DNA of 64,000 nucleotides from Proteles cristata cristata (taxonomy: Eukaryota; Chordata; Mammalia; Carnivora; Hyaenidae), in NCBI GenBank assembly GCA_017311185.1, contig JAESUZ010000334.1, positions 397,501 to 461,500 on the forward strand, given 5' to 3'. The position numbers and the translations under genes were made by a program. The notes under the pieces are model-generated. The model had not been told where the DNA came from. It made no database searches and saw nothing but the letters and a program-made list of their open reading frames with translations. Of the stretch, positions 39,661 to 51,375 are shown one piece after another. Within the stretch, counting starts at the first letter, position 1. The number at the start of each line of letters is the position of its first letter.

Positions 39661-40998
39661 TTTGATGGTTCTCCAAGTGTGGGCCTCAGACCAGCGGTAT
39701 TACCTGAAAACTTCTTGAAAATGCATAGTCTCAAGCCCCCCTGCTGAGCCAGAAACCCTGGGGGGTGAGGTTGTCAGATAAGTTCCGAGGGACGCATCTG
39801 GGGAAATGGGAATGTCAGACAGACGGCGAATGTGACACACCCATTATGTGGGGCACGTGCACATTAAACAGTATCTGTTGCCTGTCTGAAATTCGAATGT
39901 AAGCCGGTATCCTGTATGTTCATCCCTAAGTCCGGCGGCCGTGTTGGGGTGGCGCCCGGTAATCTGTGTTTTAAGAGGTCCTACAGGTGATTCTGATGGA
40001 TATGACCGTCTAAGAAGACTGACGTTTCTCACGGTGGTTCCGGAGGGTGACAAGCTTTGTACGGTACCTGGCAAAGGCTGTGATCACTGAGCACGGGCTG
40101 TGGCGAGGGGACTTTGGAGTCACAAGATGGAGTGACTTGGCTGAGGGCGCACAGCAGATGGGGTGTCTTCTCCGTGAAGGCTTTGTGGGCTCAGGTGTCC
40201 CCAGTGCCCTCTGCCCTTTACCCGCGATCATCCACCCCCCTCCCTCCATGGGGCCGCACACCCCCCTTGGCCCAGGGCTTTGGAACCCTGTGGGCTCTCC
40301 TCATTCAGCAATGACCATCTCTCTGACTCAATAACCAAGGTTTGCCATCCACATGCTGGCTGGCTTGCTAACAACACGACTAGAGAGGATAGGTTTCTGT
40401 TTCTGGATTATTCTGAGCAGCTTTGCTGGGCTCTTGGATCGAAAAGGCAGCGTGCAGGGACCGGAGAGAATTGCACTTGTGCATATCCACTTAGTGAGTC
40501 AGAAAACGAAGCTGAGGTTTATTCACAAAGACAGGGAGGAAAACGCACAAGTCTTGCACAAGACGCACAAAACGCACAAGACCTGCTTGGTCTCGGTGGA
40601 CAAAGCAGACACGTCTATGCTAATTATGTCCGGGAAGAAGATTGTAGTCAATGTGTCCAACTGCAGTGTGCAATTGATTAATTCCAATGAGGTGGGGTTT
40701 AAAAGAAATATTTCAATTACAACAGATAATCATCTGCTAGTTTAATTGAGGTTTTTTTCCCTCCCAGCTCCTCAGTAAAGGTACCGTTAGATCCAGTAGG
40801 TGCTACTGGGTGTAGGTGTTTGTTCGTGGGCTTGCAACCACCCGGAAATCTGCTGTAAGCAGTCTGCTCAGTTCCTGTATCCTGTGGATTAAGGAAGATC
40901 ATGTGCGTGAAAACCCCTAGCCCCGAACCTGACACTTAAGAGGCATTCAATAAACGTTAGGTCTTCACAAATCATTCATCTAAACAGTCGTTCATTTG
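39661..40998. other. Intergenic with AT-rich low-repeat block at 40630-40750
   Basis: No gene was recognised. The block 40630-40750 lacks repeat hallmarks and has clustered homeodomain-like TAAT/ATTA sites (for example CAATTGATTAATTCC); see findings. Confidence 0.35.
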
Positions 40999-41222
40999 TT
41001 TGTTTGTTTTATATTTTTATTTATTTCTAGGAGAGAGAGAGAGAGAGAGACAGCGTGAGCAGGGGAGGGTCAGAGAGAGAGGGAGACACAGACTGAAACA
41101 GGCTCCAGGCTCTGAGCTGGCAGTCAGCACAGAGCCCGACGCGGGGCTCGAACCCACGAACCGCGAGATCATGACCTAAGCGAAAGTCGGACGCTTAACC
41201 GACTAAGCCACCCAGGCGCCCC
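40999..41222 (-). repeat. Young felid SINE
   Basis: Reverse young subtype. Duplication AACAG(T/C)CGTTCATTTG is at 40982-40998 and 41223-41238. Confidence 0.95.
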
Positions 41223-41295
41223 AACAGCCGTTCATTTGAGAACAACTTTCCTCTGTAGTGCCCAGGATCCCTGCCAGACGTTCATCTGTGTGTGC

Positions 41296-41321
41296 AAACA
41301 CACACACACACACACACACAC
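41296..41321. repeat. (CA)n microsatellite
   Basis: About 12-13 CA units. Confidence 0.92.
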
Positions 41322-42239
41322 GTATGCATTGTTTATGGTGATACAACACTGTGTTAGAATAAATGGGAAATGAAGCCCCTCTTTTTTAACCCTAAGAAGA
41401 TAAAGGGCTTAGGAGGGTGAAGGATGTTCATGTCTGTAGGAGTCACCTGGGGATCACGTTAAAATCAGATTCTGACTCAGCAGGTCGCAGGCAGGGCTTG
41501 AGGTCCTGCACTGGTAACATCTCCCAGGGAGGCTGATTCTCGGGTCTGGAACGGTACTTCGGGATGGGGAGGGGCCGGGCTGTCGTCACCACCTGCTGGT
41601 GACTCAGGTGCAGGGTGAGCTCTGGGAGAGCAGGGCCTGTCTGAAGGGTCGTGCGTCCCAAGGGTGATGGGGATTGAGTGAGTGAATGAACGGACATGGT
41701 GTCTGGCACTCAGTATGCAATTAACGATCGATTGTTCTCTGCCTCCAACGTCGAAAGCAGGAGTCACTAAGGGTGGCTGACTCTGATTTATGACACATCT
41801 GTTCCGCTCTAGGATTCCTCGTTAGTTCTCAGCCCTTCTCCGAAACACATTCCAGGTGGGATTTAATTGATCTTTCAGATTTTGGAAACCCACTTATTAC
41901 ATGAGGTGTAGACACCTCTGTGGGCTCAGGATGGTCTCTTGCTGGCTTAGCCGGTGTGCCGGCATGGGAGCCGGGCACATGTTGGGGCAGCTCATCCCAC
42001 CTCTGGTGCCCTGCGTGCTTGGGCCCCTCCATGTTTTGATCCTTTCTCCCAGAGACTCAGATGTGGGGGAATATATTTCCTCATTTACCTGCAGACGGAA
42101 GCCCGTTCCATTCCTGGTCCTGCTCTGACCGGGCTCCACTCCCCCAGGAGAGCTCCCCCCAGCCTGTGCCAGCTGACCGGCCCGGACAGCCGCCATATTG
42201 CAACGGAGCCAAAACATCCCTGTCGTAGGACTCACCCGC
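41322..42239. other. Intergenic, unassigned
   Basis: Nothing recognised. Confidence 0.35.
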
Positions 42240-42560
42240 TGCAAGTGTCCAGTTCAATGGGTGTGAGTGAGTTCACAAGGCTGGGTAACCATCGCCACCA
42301 CTGGGTATCTGAACACTTTCTTCATCCTGTACCCGTGAGCACTCGTCTCCCGGCTCCCCGACCTCCAACGACCACTAAGCCTTCTGCCTCCATGCGTTTT
42401 TCTAGTCTGAACACATTACAGAAGTTGAATCATAGTATCATGTGGCCTCTTGCTTCTGGCTTCTTCGTCTTAGCAGAATATTCTTAGGAGTCACTGTGGG
42501 GTGGCTCGTACTTTGTTCCTTCAGTATAGGTAAAAATTTCCCATTCTCTGGATATATACC
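42240..42560 (-). mobile_element. L1 3' UTR-type fragment (antisense)
   Basis: GTCCAGTTCAATGGGTGTGA, GGTAACCATCGCCACCACTG, CAACGACCACTAAGCCTTCT and TTGAATCATAGTATCATGTG correspond to the antisense of an old mammalian L1M-type 3' region. Confidence 0.65.
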
Positions 42561-42639
42561 CATGGCCACAGCAGCAGCAGAATCCACAATAGCTGTACCA
42601 CGGAAGCAGTCCGTGTGTGGAGAAACTAATATGATACGT

Positions 42640-43210
42640 ACACAGAGTGGGGTATCACACAGCTTTGAGAAGAAAGGAAATTCTGCCGCATCCTGTGATG
42701 TGGATGAGTGTTGAGGGCATTATACTAAGTGAAACAAGCCCATCACGAAAAAGGCAAATACTGCCGGCACCTGTGTGGCTTTGTTGGTTAATTGTCTGAC
42801 CTTTGATTTCGGCTCAGGTCATGATCTCATGGTTCGTGAGTTCGAGCCAGGTCTACGCTGATGTCGCAGAGCCTGATTGGGATTCTCTCTCTCCTTCTCT
42901 CTCTCTGCCCCCTCCCCTTCCCCTAAATAAATAAATAGACTTTTTTTTTAATTAAAAAATATTCTACTTACAGGAGGTACTTAGAGTAGTAGACTCACAG
43001 ATGGAGAATGGAATGGTGGCTGCCGTAGGGAACGGGGAATTGTTCAGTGGGGACAGAGTTTCAGTTTTATAAGACAAAACGAGCCTGGAGAGGGACAGAA
43101 GTGATGATTGCACAACAGTATGAAAGTATTTAATATCATTGAACTATACACGTAACATGGTTAAAATGGTACATTTTATGTTATGTGTATTTTACCACAA
43201 TAAGGAAAAT
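42640..43210 (+). mobile_element. L1M-type 3' fragment, interrupted by a SINE
   Basis: TATACTAAGTGAAACAAGCC, then after the SINE AATGGAATGGTGGCTGCCGT, GATTGCACAACAGTATGAAA and TGTTATGTGTATTTTACCAC, ending in AATAAGG. It is adjacent to the oppositely oriented fragment at 42240-42560. Confidence 0.75.
42763..42958 (+). repeat. Felid SINE inside L1
   Basis: CCGGCACCTGTGTGGCTTTG head, GCTCAGGTCATGATCTCATG and a CTAAATAAATAAATAG tail. Confidence 0.9.
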
Positions 43211-43421
43211 TATTTTTAAACTAAGTTGAGGGGACGCTGGCAAAGGTTTCATCAGTCAAGGAGGGAAAAGACATGGTCACATTGAACTTGGTGGAATTTT
43301 CAGTGTTACTTATTTTGGCCAAATGAGAGACAACGGATGTTTCCGGGAAGGCGGACAAGGAAGCATGGTGAAATCTTGTTTTCTGGATCATTCCTGTTAG
43401 AAAAATAAAAATGGGTCTGTA

Positions 43422-43636
43422 TGTGGCACCTGGATGGCTCCGTCGGTTGCACATCCGACTTTGGCTCAGGTCATGATCTTGCGGTTCAAGTTCAAGCCCT
43501 GTGTGGGTTCTCTGTTGTCAGCGCAGAGCCTACTTCAGATCCTCTGTCCTCCCCTCTCACTGCCCCTCCCCTAGTCTCGTGTACATGCTCTCTCTCACTC
43601 TCTCTCTCTCAAAAATAAATAAACGTTCAAAAAATG
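43422..43636 (+). repeat. Felid SINE
   Basis: GTGGCACCTGGATGGCTCCG head and AAAATAAATAAACGTTCAAA tail. Confidence 0.92.
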
Positions 43637-44637
43637 TGTCTGTAGAGCTTATCAAGTTACAAGTACAGTTTTGCAATCTTTTCCTAAGGGAGAGGTTCAC
43701 ATCATAGTTATATGGGGAGAAATGTGCTTTAAAGGTCATTATTATCAAGCCCTTGAAATTCTACCTCGTTCCCCTCAAATGTCAGCATTCTATGCGCTCT
43801 GCACTGCCCCATGCTTTTGTTCCAGGGACTGTGTGCCGCGTGAGATGCAGCAGCTGTCACTTTTCTGTGTATCCAGCTCCAAAGGATGCCGTGGTAAATT
43901 GGATGCATTTCTTTGGTAATTGTTGAAGCGATGCCTGGGAATGCTGAATTCATTATGGTGCTGCCTTGCCCTTCTACAGAGCTGAAAAACCATTACTGAA
44001 CAAATACAAGCTTGTAATTTCCTTAATTGCCCATCGGAGAGGTTCTTCTGTGCCCGGACAATTTTAAAAAGTACTGCTAGGCGAGCCATGAGTCAGATGC
44101 ACTTACTAAGGAAAATTATAATGATGCAGACGTGAGAAAGAGAGGGGACAAAGTAGAAGCAAAACGAATATGGCGGAACCATCAGTCTTATAGCCAATAT
44201 TTACCCCATTTGGGGGCTCCATTGTGCACTAAGATCTTTTTTTAAGATTGTAGAATCCACCGACTTTTATAGAGCAGTCGGGGGAAAAAAACCAGAGAGG
44301 GACATCTGGGGTTTGTCAACAGCAAAATGCCTTTCCATTCATTGTACATTTCAAAGAGTTTCACCAATATAGACAATCCTGTCTGATATCTGCACCTTTC
44401 GTAAACATCGAGCACTCTCTCGCACTGCATTCTGGATGGTAAGAGGGCCAACTGAAACTGATGGTAACATTTTACAATTTCATTAGTAAGTTTTGAAAAG
44501 GGTCTCTTGGAAATGAAGTTGCAGTCAATGAATTTAGACAGTGTCCTTTGTCTAGGTGTGTCCAGGCAGATCTCAGCTACCTTAGGGATTAAGATCCAAC
44601 TTCGACATTAGAGTTAATCACTTAGTAAAAATGATCC
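43637..44637. other. Intergenic with candidate conserved block at 43920-44170
   Basis: No repeat hallmark. The AT-rich block includes AATACAAGCTTGTAATTTCC and GAGCCATGAGTCAGATGC (AP-1-like ATGAGTCAG). No gene was recognised. Confidence 0.35.
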
Positions 44638-44840
44638 TGGGCCACTTGGGTGGCATAGTCGGTTGAGTGTCTGACTTCGGCCCAAGCCATGATCTCAAAG
44701 TTTGTGAGTTCGAGCCCCGCATCGGGCTTGCTGCTATGGGCACAGAGCCCTCTTTCATTTGTCTCTTCCCCTCTCACCCTGCCCTTCCCTCACAGGTGCT
44801 CTCACTCTCAAAAATAAATAAATAAATGATTTTTAAAAAG
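44638..44840 (+). repeat. Felid SINE
   Basis: GGGCCACTTGGGTGGCATAG head, GAGTTCGAGCCCCGCATCGG and a tail of AAATAAATAAATAAAT. Confidence 0.92.
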
Positions 44841-44869
44841 ATCCAAAAGCCCAGGGCATTAACCCATGC

Positions 44870-45205
44870 TATAGACTGAATGTTTGCATCACCTCCCACC
44901 CCTGAATTCATCTGTTGAAATCCTAAATCCCAGGGCGGCGGTATTGAGAGGTGAGGGGCCATGAAGGTGGGGCCTTTATTAATGAGATTAGTGCCCTTAA
45001 CAACCGGGGCCCCAGAGAGCTCTCTGGCTACTTTCCCACTCCTCATAAAGAAAAAAAAGATTATCTATGAATCAGAAATTCATGGGCACCGACCGTGGGC
45101 TTCCCAGCATGCAGAACTGTGAGAAATACATGTCAGTTGTTGATAAGCTGCCTAAGTCACAGTATTTGAGTGACAGCAGCTCAGATGGACTGAGACAATC
45201 AGGAC
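44870..45205 (+). mobile_element. MLT1-type LTR (MaLR/ERVL class), solo
   Basis: TGCTATAGACTGAATGTTTG, CATCTGTTGAAATCCTAAAT, GAGATTAGTGCCCTTAACAA, AGAACTGTGAGAAATACATG and TGGACTGAGACA follow the MLT1 LTR in order. An ancient, non-coding remnant. Confidence 0.8.
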
Positions 45206-46384
45206 AAAAGGATCCACACGACGTAGAAGGAAATCTTTGGCAAGCCCAGAATGCAAATCCAAGTTACACCTTAGAGAACGGCGGAAGAGCTTACACAAAG
45301 TGGAAGCTGCAAACTCCATCGAATGAGAAAATCCAGGACGAGACAATGTCAAGCTTTTCCTCCAGGACACCCGCAATCACATCAGTCTCTCTCCTAGGTC
45401 TTCACGTAACAGTCATTTCTGTCACAGCTCCGAGATGCGTTCTAATCTTTCTCTTCTTCTGAGAGCCGGGATGATTGATTTGTGTGTTATCTTTCTGTGG
45501 TTCTCAGCTTCCAGCTTCTAAGAGAACAGGTCTGCCGTCCATTCTTCCTTTACCGAGGAATTTACAAGCAAGGGCTATAAAATCGGTCATGAGGGACAGT
45601 CATTTTTCGTTCCTTGAGCAGTAAGACATTTCTGAATTAAGGATGGATTCCTTCTTGGCTGCGTGTTCTCTCTTGGGGGGGAGGCTCTTTTGGGTAACAG
45701 ATCAATCATTTCAATTTCTAGTATTTTCAAGTAATTACCCAGGCCACCGATTTCCAAATGCTTGCTATGACTGAATCATACATTCAGTTTTGCAAGAACT
45801 TCCCACCTTACGTCTGTACAGCAGCTAATACACGTTAGGAGTCACGTGTATCTTTAAAGAAGCTTGAGTTCAGACTCATTCGGGGATTGGAGGCAGTGAG
45901 GACAGAATAATCTTGCCAGGGGTTGAAATTGACCTTGGGGCCTCTGACTCCATTGTCTAGACCCTCCTGTTTCTCCCGTCCACTGCCTGCGAAACCTATA
46001 TTCTCCCCTGAGTGTTTCGGTTCAACAAAGATCAGAGAGCGCCGGACCAAGGCCCCAGGTGGCGGCCGAGAGAAGCGTGGTCCCTGCTGTCATGAACTTC
46101 CATTTTGTTATTTAAATAGAAAACCCCAACAAAAAAACATTAAGCAAGAAGTTATATCTCAGTAAGATTTGGTGTTTGGAGAACAGACAGCAGTTTCCTT
46201 CGGAGCACAGTGAAGGTGTGCAGGGCTTGGTGGGGGAGGGGGTGGGGATGGGGAAGAGCCCGAGGAGGCAGGTCAGAGACAAGCTGCTGACAGGGTGAGG
46301 GCGGTCTTTTCCTGGGGGACCCAGTGGGGTTGGACAGGATAGAAGAACGGGGGTTTATAGAGGAAGGAGAACTGATAGAATTTT
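45206..46384. other. Intergenic, unassigned
   Basis: Nothing recognised. Confidence 0.35.
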
Positions 46385-46398
46385 TAGAGCCTTTTTCT

Positions 46399-46616
46399 TT
46401 TTTTTAAAAGTTTTATTTATTTCTAGGAGAGAGAGAGAGAGAGACAGCGTGAGCAGGGAAGGGTCAGAGAGAGAGGGAGTCACAGACTGAAACAGGCTCC
46501 AGGCTCTGAGCTGGCAGTCAGCACAGATCCCGACGCAGAGCTCGAACCCACGAACCGTGAGATCATGACCTAAGCGAAAGTCGGACACTTAACCGACTAA
46601 GCCACCCAGGCGCCCC
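46399..46616 (-). repeat. Young felid SINE with perfect target-site duplication
   Basis: Reverse young subtype. TAGAGCCTTTTTCT is identical at 46385-46398 and 46617-46630. Confidence 0.96.
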
Positions 46617-46921
46617 TAGAGCCTTTTTCTAAGAAATTCCGTAATTGACCTCCTGTGGACAAGCTGGTTTCTGTGTTTGTTGGCCTGGAAGGGATTACGC
46701 AGGGGTGGAGGAAACGGGTTGCAGGATTTTTTACCGCAATACCCAGGTTCGTGGTCTCTCTGCTTCGAAGAGTGGAGAGGTGGACACAAAATGAGCAGCA
46801 GCAAACGTTTATTAGAGTCTAAGATTCGAAAGGGAGAAGAGTGGGAAAGTTCTCTTTACAGAGAGGGGATGCTTGAAAGTGAATGCCTGAGGCTCTAGGC
46901 AAGGGTCTTTGTTCTATTTAA

Positions 46922-47133
46922 TTTTATTTTAAAATTATTTATTTATTTATTTATTTTTAGAGAGACAGAACATGAGCAGGGGAGAGGGGCAGAGGAACAG
47001 AGAGAGAGAATCTTAAGCAGCCCCCACGCTTGGTGAGGAGCCCAAAGCAGGGCTCGATCCCATGACCCTGGGATCACGACCTGAGCTAAAATCAAGAGTC
47101 GGATGCTCAACCGACTGAGCCAGCCAGGCGCCC
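46922..47133 (-). repeat. Older felid SINE with (ATTT)n tail
   Basis: An (ATTT)n tail read in reverse, CCCATGACCCTGGGATCACG, and the end GAGCCAGCCAGGCGCCC. Confidence 0.92.
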
Positions 47134-48590
47134 GTGAGGTGAATGTTTGATCTGTATTATGCAAGGGTTTTTTCCCATTCTTCCCACTGGGGATGCTCAG
47201 TTGACCTGAGGTACTCTTTCCCCTTTACAGATGTGCCCACAAAGGAGCAGGGGTCGCTGGCAGAGCTGAGCATCTGCTGGCCCCACTTCCTCAGCCTACA
47301 GGCAGCCGGCGGCGAGGGGGGGGTCAGGGGCTCTTCCTGTGAGCGTCACCCCAAGCAGCTGTGAGAGCGAATATTGCTGAGGATCGGAGAGTGTGTGAGA
47401 GAGAGGAAAAGGCGGTCCCGGCCCAGGCCTTGTCCCTGGAAAGTGTTGAAACCCTGTGAGATCAGCCCACCTTCTCCCAGAGACCTGGTCCCCAGCGGTA
47501 CCTCTGCTCTAGTTGGGGCTCCTTGCTGTCCAGGCCAGGCCGTGGGTCCCCCTTTACGCTCGTGGTCTCCCTGGTCCGGAATGACCGTCCACCTGCCTTC
47601 ACTCCTCTCCTGATCCTTCCCAGCCTGGCCTCCTCCACCCCAGGTCATCATGGTCCCTCCTTGGGGTCCAGAGTCCCCCCCATTCTCTCCTCCCTCAAAT
47701 CTCTGCCTTCCACATGGCCCGAGAGACGCTCTGAGTGTGACAAAGTCCCGTCCCAGGTGACACAGGGAAATAAGGGGCTGTCTGCCAGGGACCCAAGAAA
47801 GGCGGCTTCGTGTCTTTAAAATAAGAACTGGAAGTTTGGGGTTTGAATTGCCCCCAATCATGTACCTGTGGTTGGAGAAGATGGTGGCGGCCAATGTGAC
47901 CCAAACATCTGTTTGGACCTGACTTCGAGGGAGAAGCGCACAGGGCCCCCGATGCCGCCGTTCCTCTGCGTCAGCTCACAGGCTGTCGCGCGCTGCTTGC
48001 ACACACTGGTTTATTTGCTGTTTTCAATATTTATTGCCTAATGAAATGCCAAATTGCATCGGATGCAGCTGTCTTGTCAATGAGGAAGCGAAGTAATTAA
48101 GCGTTAAAATTATATTGCTTCAGTCCCCAAGCTTCGCTGGCTGCATGTAAATTGAACAGCTATAAAAGATGTCTACGCAGGCTTGGTAAATGGCCTGTCA
48201 CATCCTGGAGGAAGGGAACTCCGCGGTCAACAGGACCTTCTGGACATCTCGTGTCAGAAGTGACAAATGGTGCGTGCTTTCTTCCTTAGGGATGATCATT
48301 TGTCACCGCTGGCGGCAGAGGAATAGGCAGGAGGTGCTTGTTTTCATCATCTGCTGAGGATGACCCCGTAGGGCGAGCTGTGCGTTCCTGGGCAGTTCTG
48401 GGGGCATCCGGAGGCCAAGTCGGGTCCACGGTAAAGGCCCGGGTACAGCTCATCTAGGCCCCTGGAAGCAGAGCAATGTGCCCAGATTTGGCCTTCCCAG
48501 CCCAGCACACTGCTTGCCTTCCCAACCCCTCGCCCCGTTTCTGATGCCAAGACCAAGCACTTATTCCTGGACCACTAGGTATTTAACAAA
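47134..48590. other. Intergenic with candidate conserved block at 48000-48180
   Basis: No gene was recognised. The AT-rich block after 48000 has no repeat hallmark; see findings. Confidence 0.35.
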
Positions 48591-48591
48591 T

Positions 48592-49002
48592 TTTTTTAAG
48601 TTTATTTATTTATTTATTTTGAGAGAGAGAGAGCAAGCAAGCAGGGCAGGGGCAGAGAGAGAGAGAGAGAGAGAGAGAAAGAAAGAATCTCAAGCAGGCT
48701 CCATGCTGTCATGACCTGATCAAAGTCAAGAGTCAAGGGGTGCCTGGGGGTCTCAGTCAGTTGAGTGTCTGACTTTGGCTCAGGTCATGATCTCATAGCT
48801 CGTGAGCTTGAGCCCTGCGTCGGGCTCTGTGCTGACAGCTCAGAGCCTAGAGCCTGCTTTGGATTCTGTGTCTCTGTCTCCCCTCTCCCTCCCCGCCCCC
48901 CACCATGGTCTGTCTGTCTCTTTCTCTCTCAAAAATAAATATACATTAAAGAAAAAAAAGTTAAGAGTTGGACGGTTAACCGACTAAACCACCCAGGCAC
49001 CG
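48592..49002 (-). repeat. Felid SINE split by an opposite-strand SINE
   Basis: The reverse SINE begins with an (ATTT)n tail at 48592, is interrupted at 48736, and resumes at about 48961 with GGACGGTTAACCGACTAAAC before ending in CACCCAGGCACC. Confidence 0.9.
48737..48960 (+). repeat. Felid SINE nested in an opposite-strand SINE
   Basis: A complete forward SINE (GGGGTGCCTGGGGGTCTCAG to AAATAAATATACATTAAAG) inside the reverse host, producing an inverted repeat of about 150 bp. Confidence 0.93.
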
Positions 49003-49014
49003 CTAGGCATTTTT

Positions 49015-49370
49015 TACGTTGGGGTAAAATATATGTTACATGATATTCATCAACTTAACCACTTGTAAGTAGCTAAATTCAATGGCCTTCAAAACATTCC
49101 TGTTGCTGAACCATCATTATTACCTACACCCGAAACTTTTTATCATCTCAAACACTGTCGCCATCAAACGATGGCTCTCCCTTCCTCCTCCCTCCAGTCC
49201 CCGGCAATCTCTACTCTATTTCCTGCCTCTGTGAACTTGTCTGCTCTAAGTACTTCAGTTAAGGAAGACCCTAGAGTATTTGTCTTTCTGTGTTTGGCTT
49301 ATTTCCCTAAATGTAGTTCTAAAGTCCATCCGTGTCATAGCTTCTACCAAGCTTCCGTTGCTGTGCACAC
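49015..49370 (-). mobile_element. L1M-type 3' UTR fragment (antisense)
   Basis: TTCATCAACTTAACCACTTG, CCCCGGCAATCTCTACTCTA and TTGGCTTATTTCCCTAAATG follow the same old L1 3' region as 42240-42560. Confidence 0.65.
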
Positions 49371-50256
49371 TCCACTAGGCGGCTTCGGGAAGAGTCCCAG
49401 CAGCCCAGCCCCGCCCCATGGGTCCCACTCAGAGCTGGGCCCTGCACAGCCATCACTGTGGGTCGCCCAGCCAGGCCTCTCTGCTGCCCTCGCCCCAGGA
49501 CGGGGCGGCCCCCTCCTCCATCCCTCTTTGACTCTGGGCTCACGAGCCTCAGATGCACTGAGGGAATCGTGGGGAAAACACGGAAGAAGCCAAGAGCGAG
49601 TTATTCCTTGGATTTTGTGAAACGCCAAGACGCCAACGCATGGAGCAGAAAATCTGTTTGCTTTTGTACCCCCAGTCCCGCAGGGCACCCCTCTGTGTGC
49701 GCTGTTCCGGGGACGGGGGACGGTGACCGCTCGGGGCATCCCAGCGGCTGCAGGGCCGAGCACTGCGGGCCTCGCTGGGCAGTCAGTGCTGGGGTGGGTA
49801 CTGGGATGTAGGCCCACTGCACGGACACACCTTTGCTCTGGGCACGCCTCTCCGCTCAGAATACCTGCGGTGCCTCACCTCACCTGAAAACGTGATCTGG
49901 GTCCTGGCACCCATGTGGCTATTATGCGATCCTGAAGTCATTGGACATTCATCTCAGAAGGGGCCAAGATTCCTTCTTTCTACAGGTGAGGAAACTGAGT
50001 CCTCGAGTAGCAGTGGGGGGTGCCAAGGCCCCTCATCTGGTAATTACTTGTGGCTGTGACCCGATCATCATTCTCCTGAGGCCTCTCATGCCCCTTCCCC
50101 AGGGACGGTGGGTGTAACTTCCAGTCTGACAAGGGGCAGTGGGTCTCGGGGGGAGGGGGGTAGTCAGCCCCCCGTGCAGCCAGGCTGGGGCTCATTTCCA
50201 CTCCACACTTAGGATCACCAATATTTGGGTCAGAGAGACTCTTTTTCACTCATAAG
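49371..50256. other. Intergenic; MIR trace near 49975-50080
   Basis: CTACAGGTGAGGAAACTGAG is MIR-like (reverse). No gene was recognised. Confidence 0.4.
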
Positions 50257-50466
50257 GGGCTCCTGGGTGGCCCAGCTGGTTAAGCGTCTGGCTCTTGATT
50301 TTGGCTCACGTCAGGATCTCGCAGTGTGTGGGTTTGAGCCCCGAACTGGGCTCTGTCCTGACAGTATAGAGCCTCCTTGGGATTCTCTCTCTCCCTCTCT
50401 CTCTGCCTCGCCAACCCCAGCCCCATGCTCTCTCTCTATCTCTCTCTCAAAATAAATAAACTTAAT
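50257..50466 (+). repeat. Felid SINE
   Basis: GGGGCTCCTGGGTGGCCCAG head and a CAAAATAAATAAACTTAATA tail. Confidence 0.92.
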
Positions 50467-50534
50467 AAGTTCTTTTTACTTTTGAAATGTTTAACTCACT
50501 GAAACGGTGATGGCTGATATTATGTTCTTTCAAA

Positions 50535-50720
50535 TAAAGTTCATATTATTTGGAGGGGGGAGGAGGGACAGAGAGAGGGAGAGAGAAAGAGAATCCCACG
50601 CAGGCTCCACACTGGATGTGCGGAGCCCAGTGCAGGGCTCGATCCCACAAACCATGAAATCGTGACATGAGCCGAAATCACAAGTCCGATTCTTAACCGA
50701 CTGAGGCACCCAGGCGCCCC
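50535..50720 (-). repeat. Felid SINE
   Basis: A reverse copy ending GAGGCACCCAGGCGCCCC. Decayed flanking duplication TGATATTATG / TGACATTATG. Confidence 0.9.
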
Positions 50721-51011
50721 TGACATTATGCTTTCAAAGAATCCCTCATGTTTTATTGCTTTTAAGGGAGAAAGATAACCAAGTCCAATAGAACACGGTG
50801 TAACTCATTACTAGGTGCTGAGGAACTCACATTAAATATGAGAACACAGAACAAAAAGGGACAATAGACTCTCCTTATGAGCAGAACAGTCCGGGGATGG
50901 CAAAGACTGTATCAGTTAGGATCAAGTTCACTGCTAGTGGGTCAGCCCAATCACAGAGGCTTAACCACACAAAGTCAGTTTATTAGTTCACACAAAAGCA
51001 CAGAGGTAGCT

Positions 51012-51375
51012 GCTGTAGACTGAATGTTTGCATTCCCTCTCCCCACAGCCAGAGTCGTATGTTGAAACTTAATCCCCAGTGTGATGGGGTTAGGAGGGGA
51101 GGCCTTTGTAAGGTGCTTAGGTCATTCCTGCGGGGCCCACAGGAATGGTATTCGTGCCCTTATAAAAGAATTCCAGAAAGCTCCATTGCTCTTTCTGCCA
51201 TGTGAGGACATAGCAAGAAGAGGGTGGTCTATAGTCAGACGACAGGCTCTCACCTGACATCCAATCTGTGGGCACCTTGACCTTGGTTTCAGAACTGTGA
51301 GAGATAAGTTTTTGTTTGTAAGTCACTTAGTCTTAGGTAGTGTGTTATAGCAGCTCAAACAGGTCAAGACATAAG
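51012..51375 (+). mobile_element. MLT1-type LTR (MaLR/ERVL class), solo
   Basis: TGCTGTAGACTGAATGTTTG, GTATGTTGAAACTTAATCCC, TGCCATGTGAGGACATAGCA, CAGAACTGTGAGAGATAAGT and ATAGCAGCTCAAACAGGTCA are in MLT1 order. A non-coding relic. Confidence 0.8.

Noticed and set aside
40280..40745. Two overlapping frames of about 130 codons
   Set aside because: Neither resembles a known protein, and the HKTHKTHK stretch comes from a short tandem repeat.
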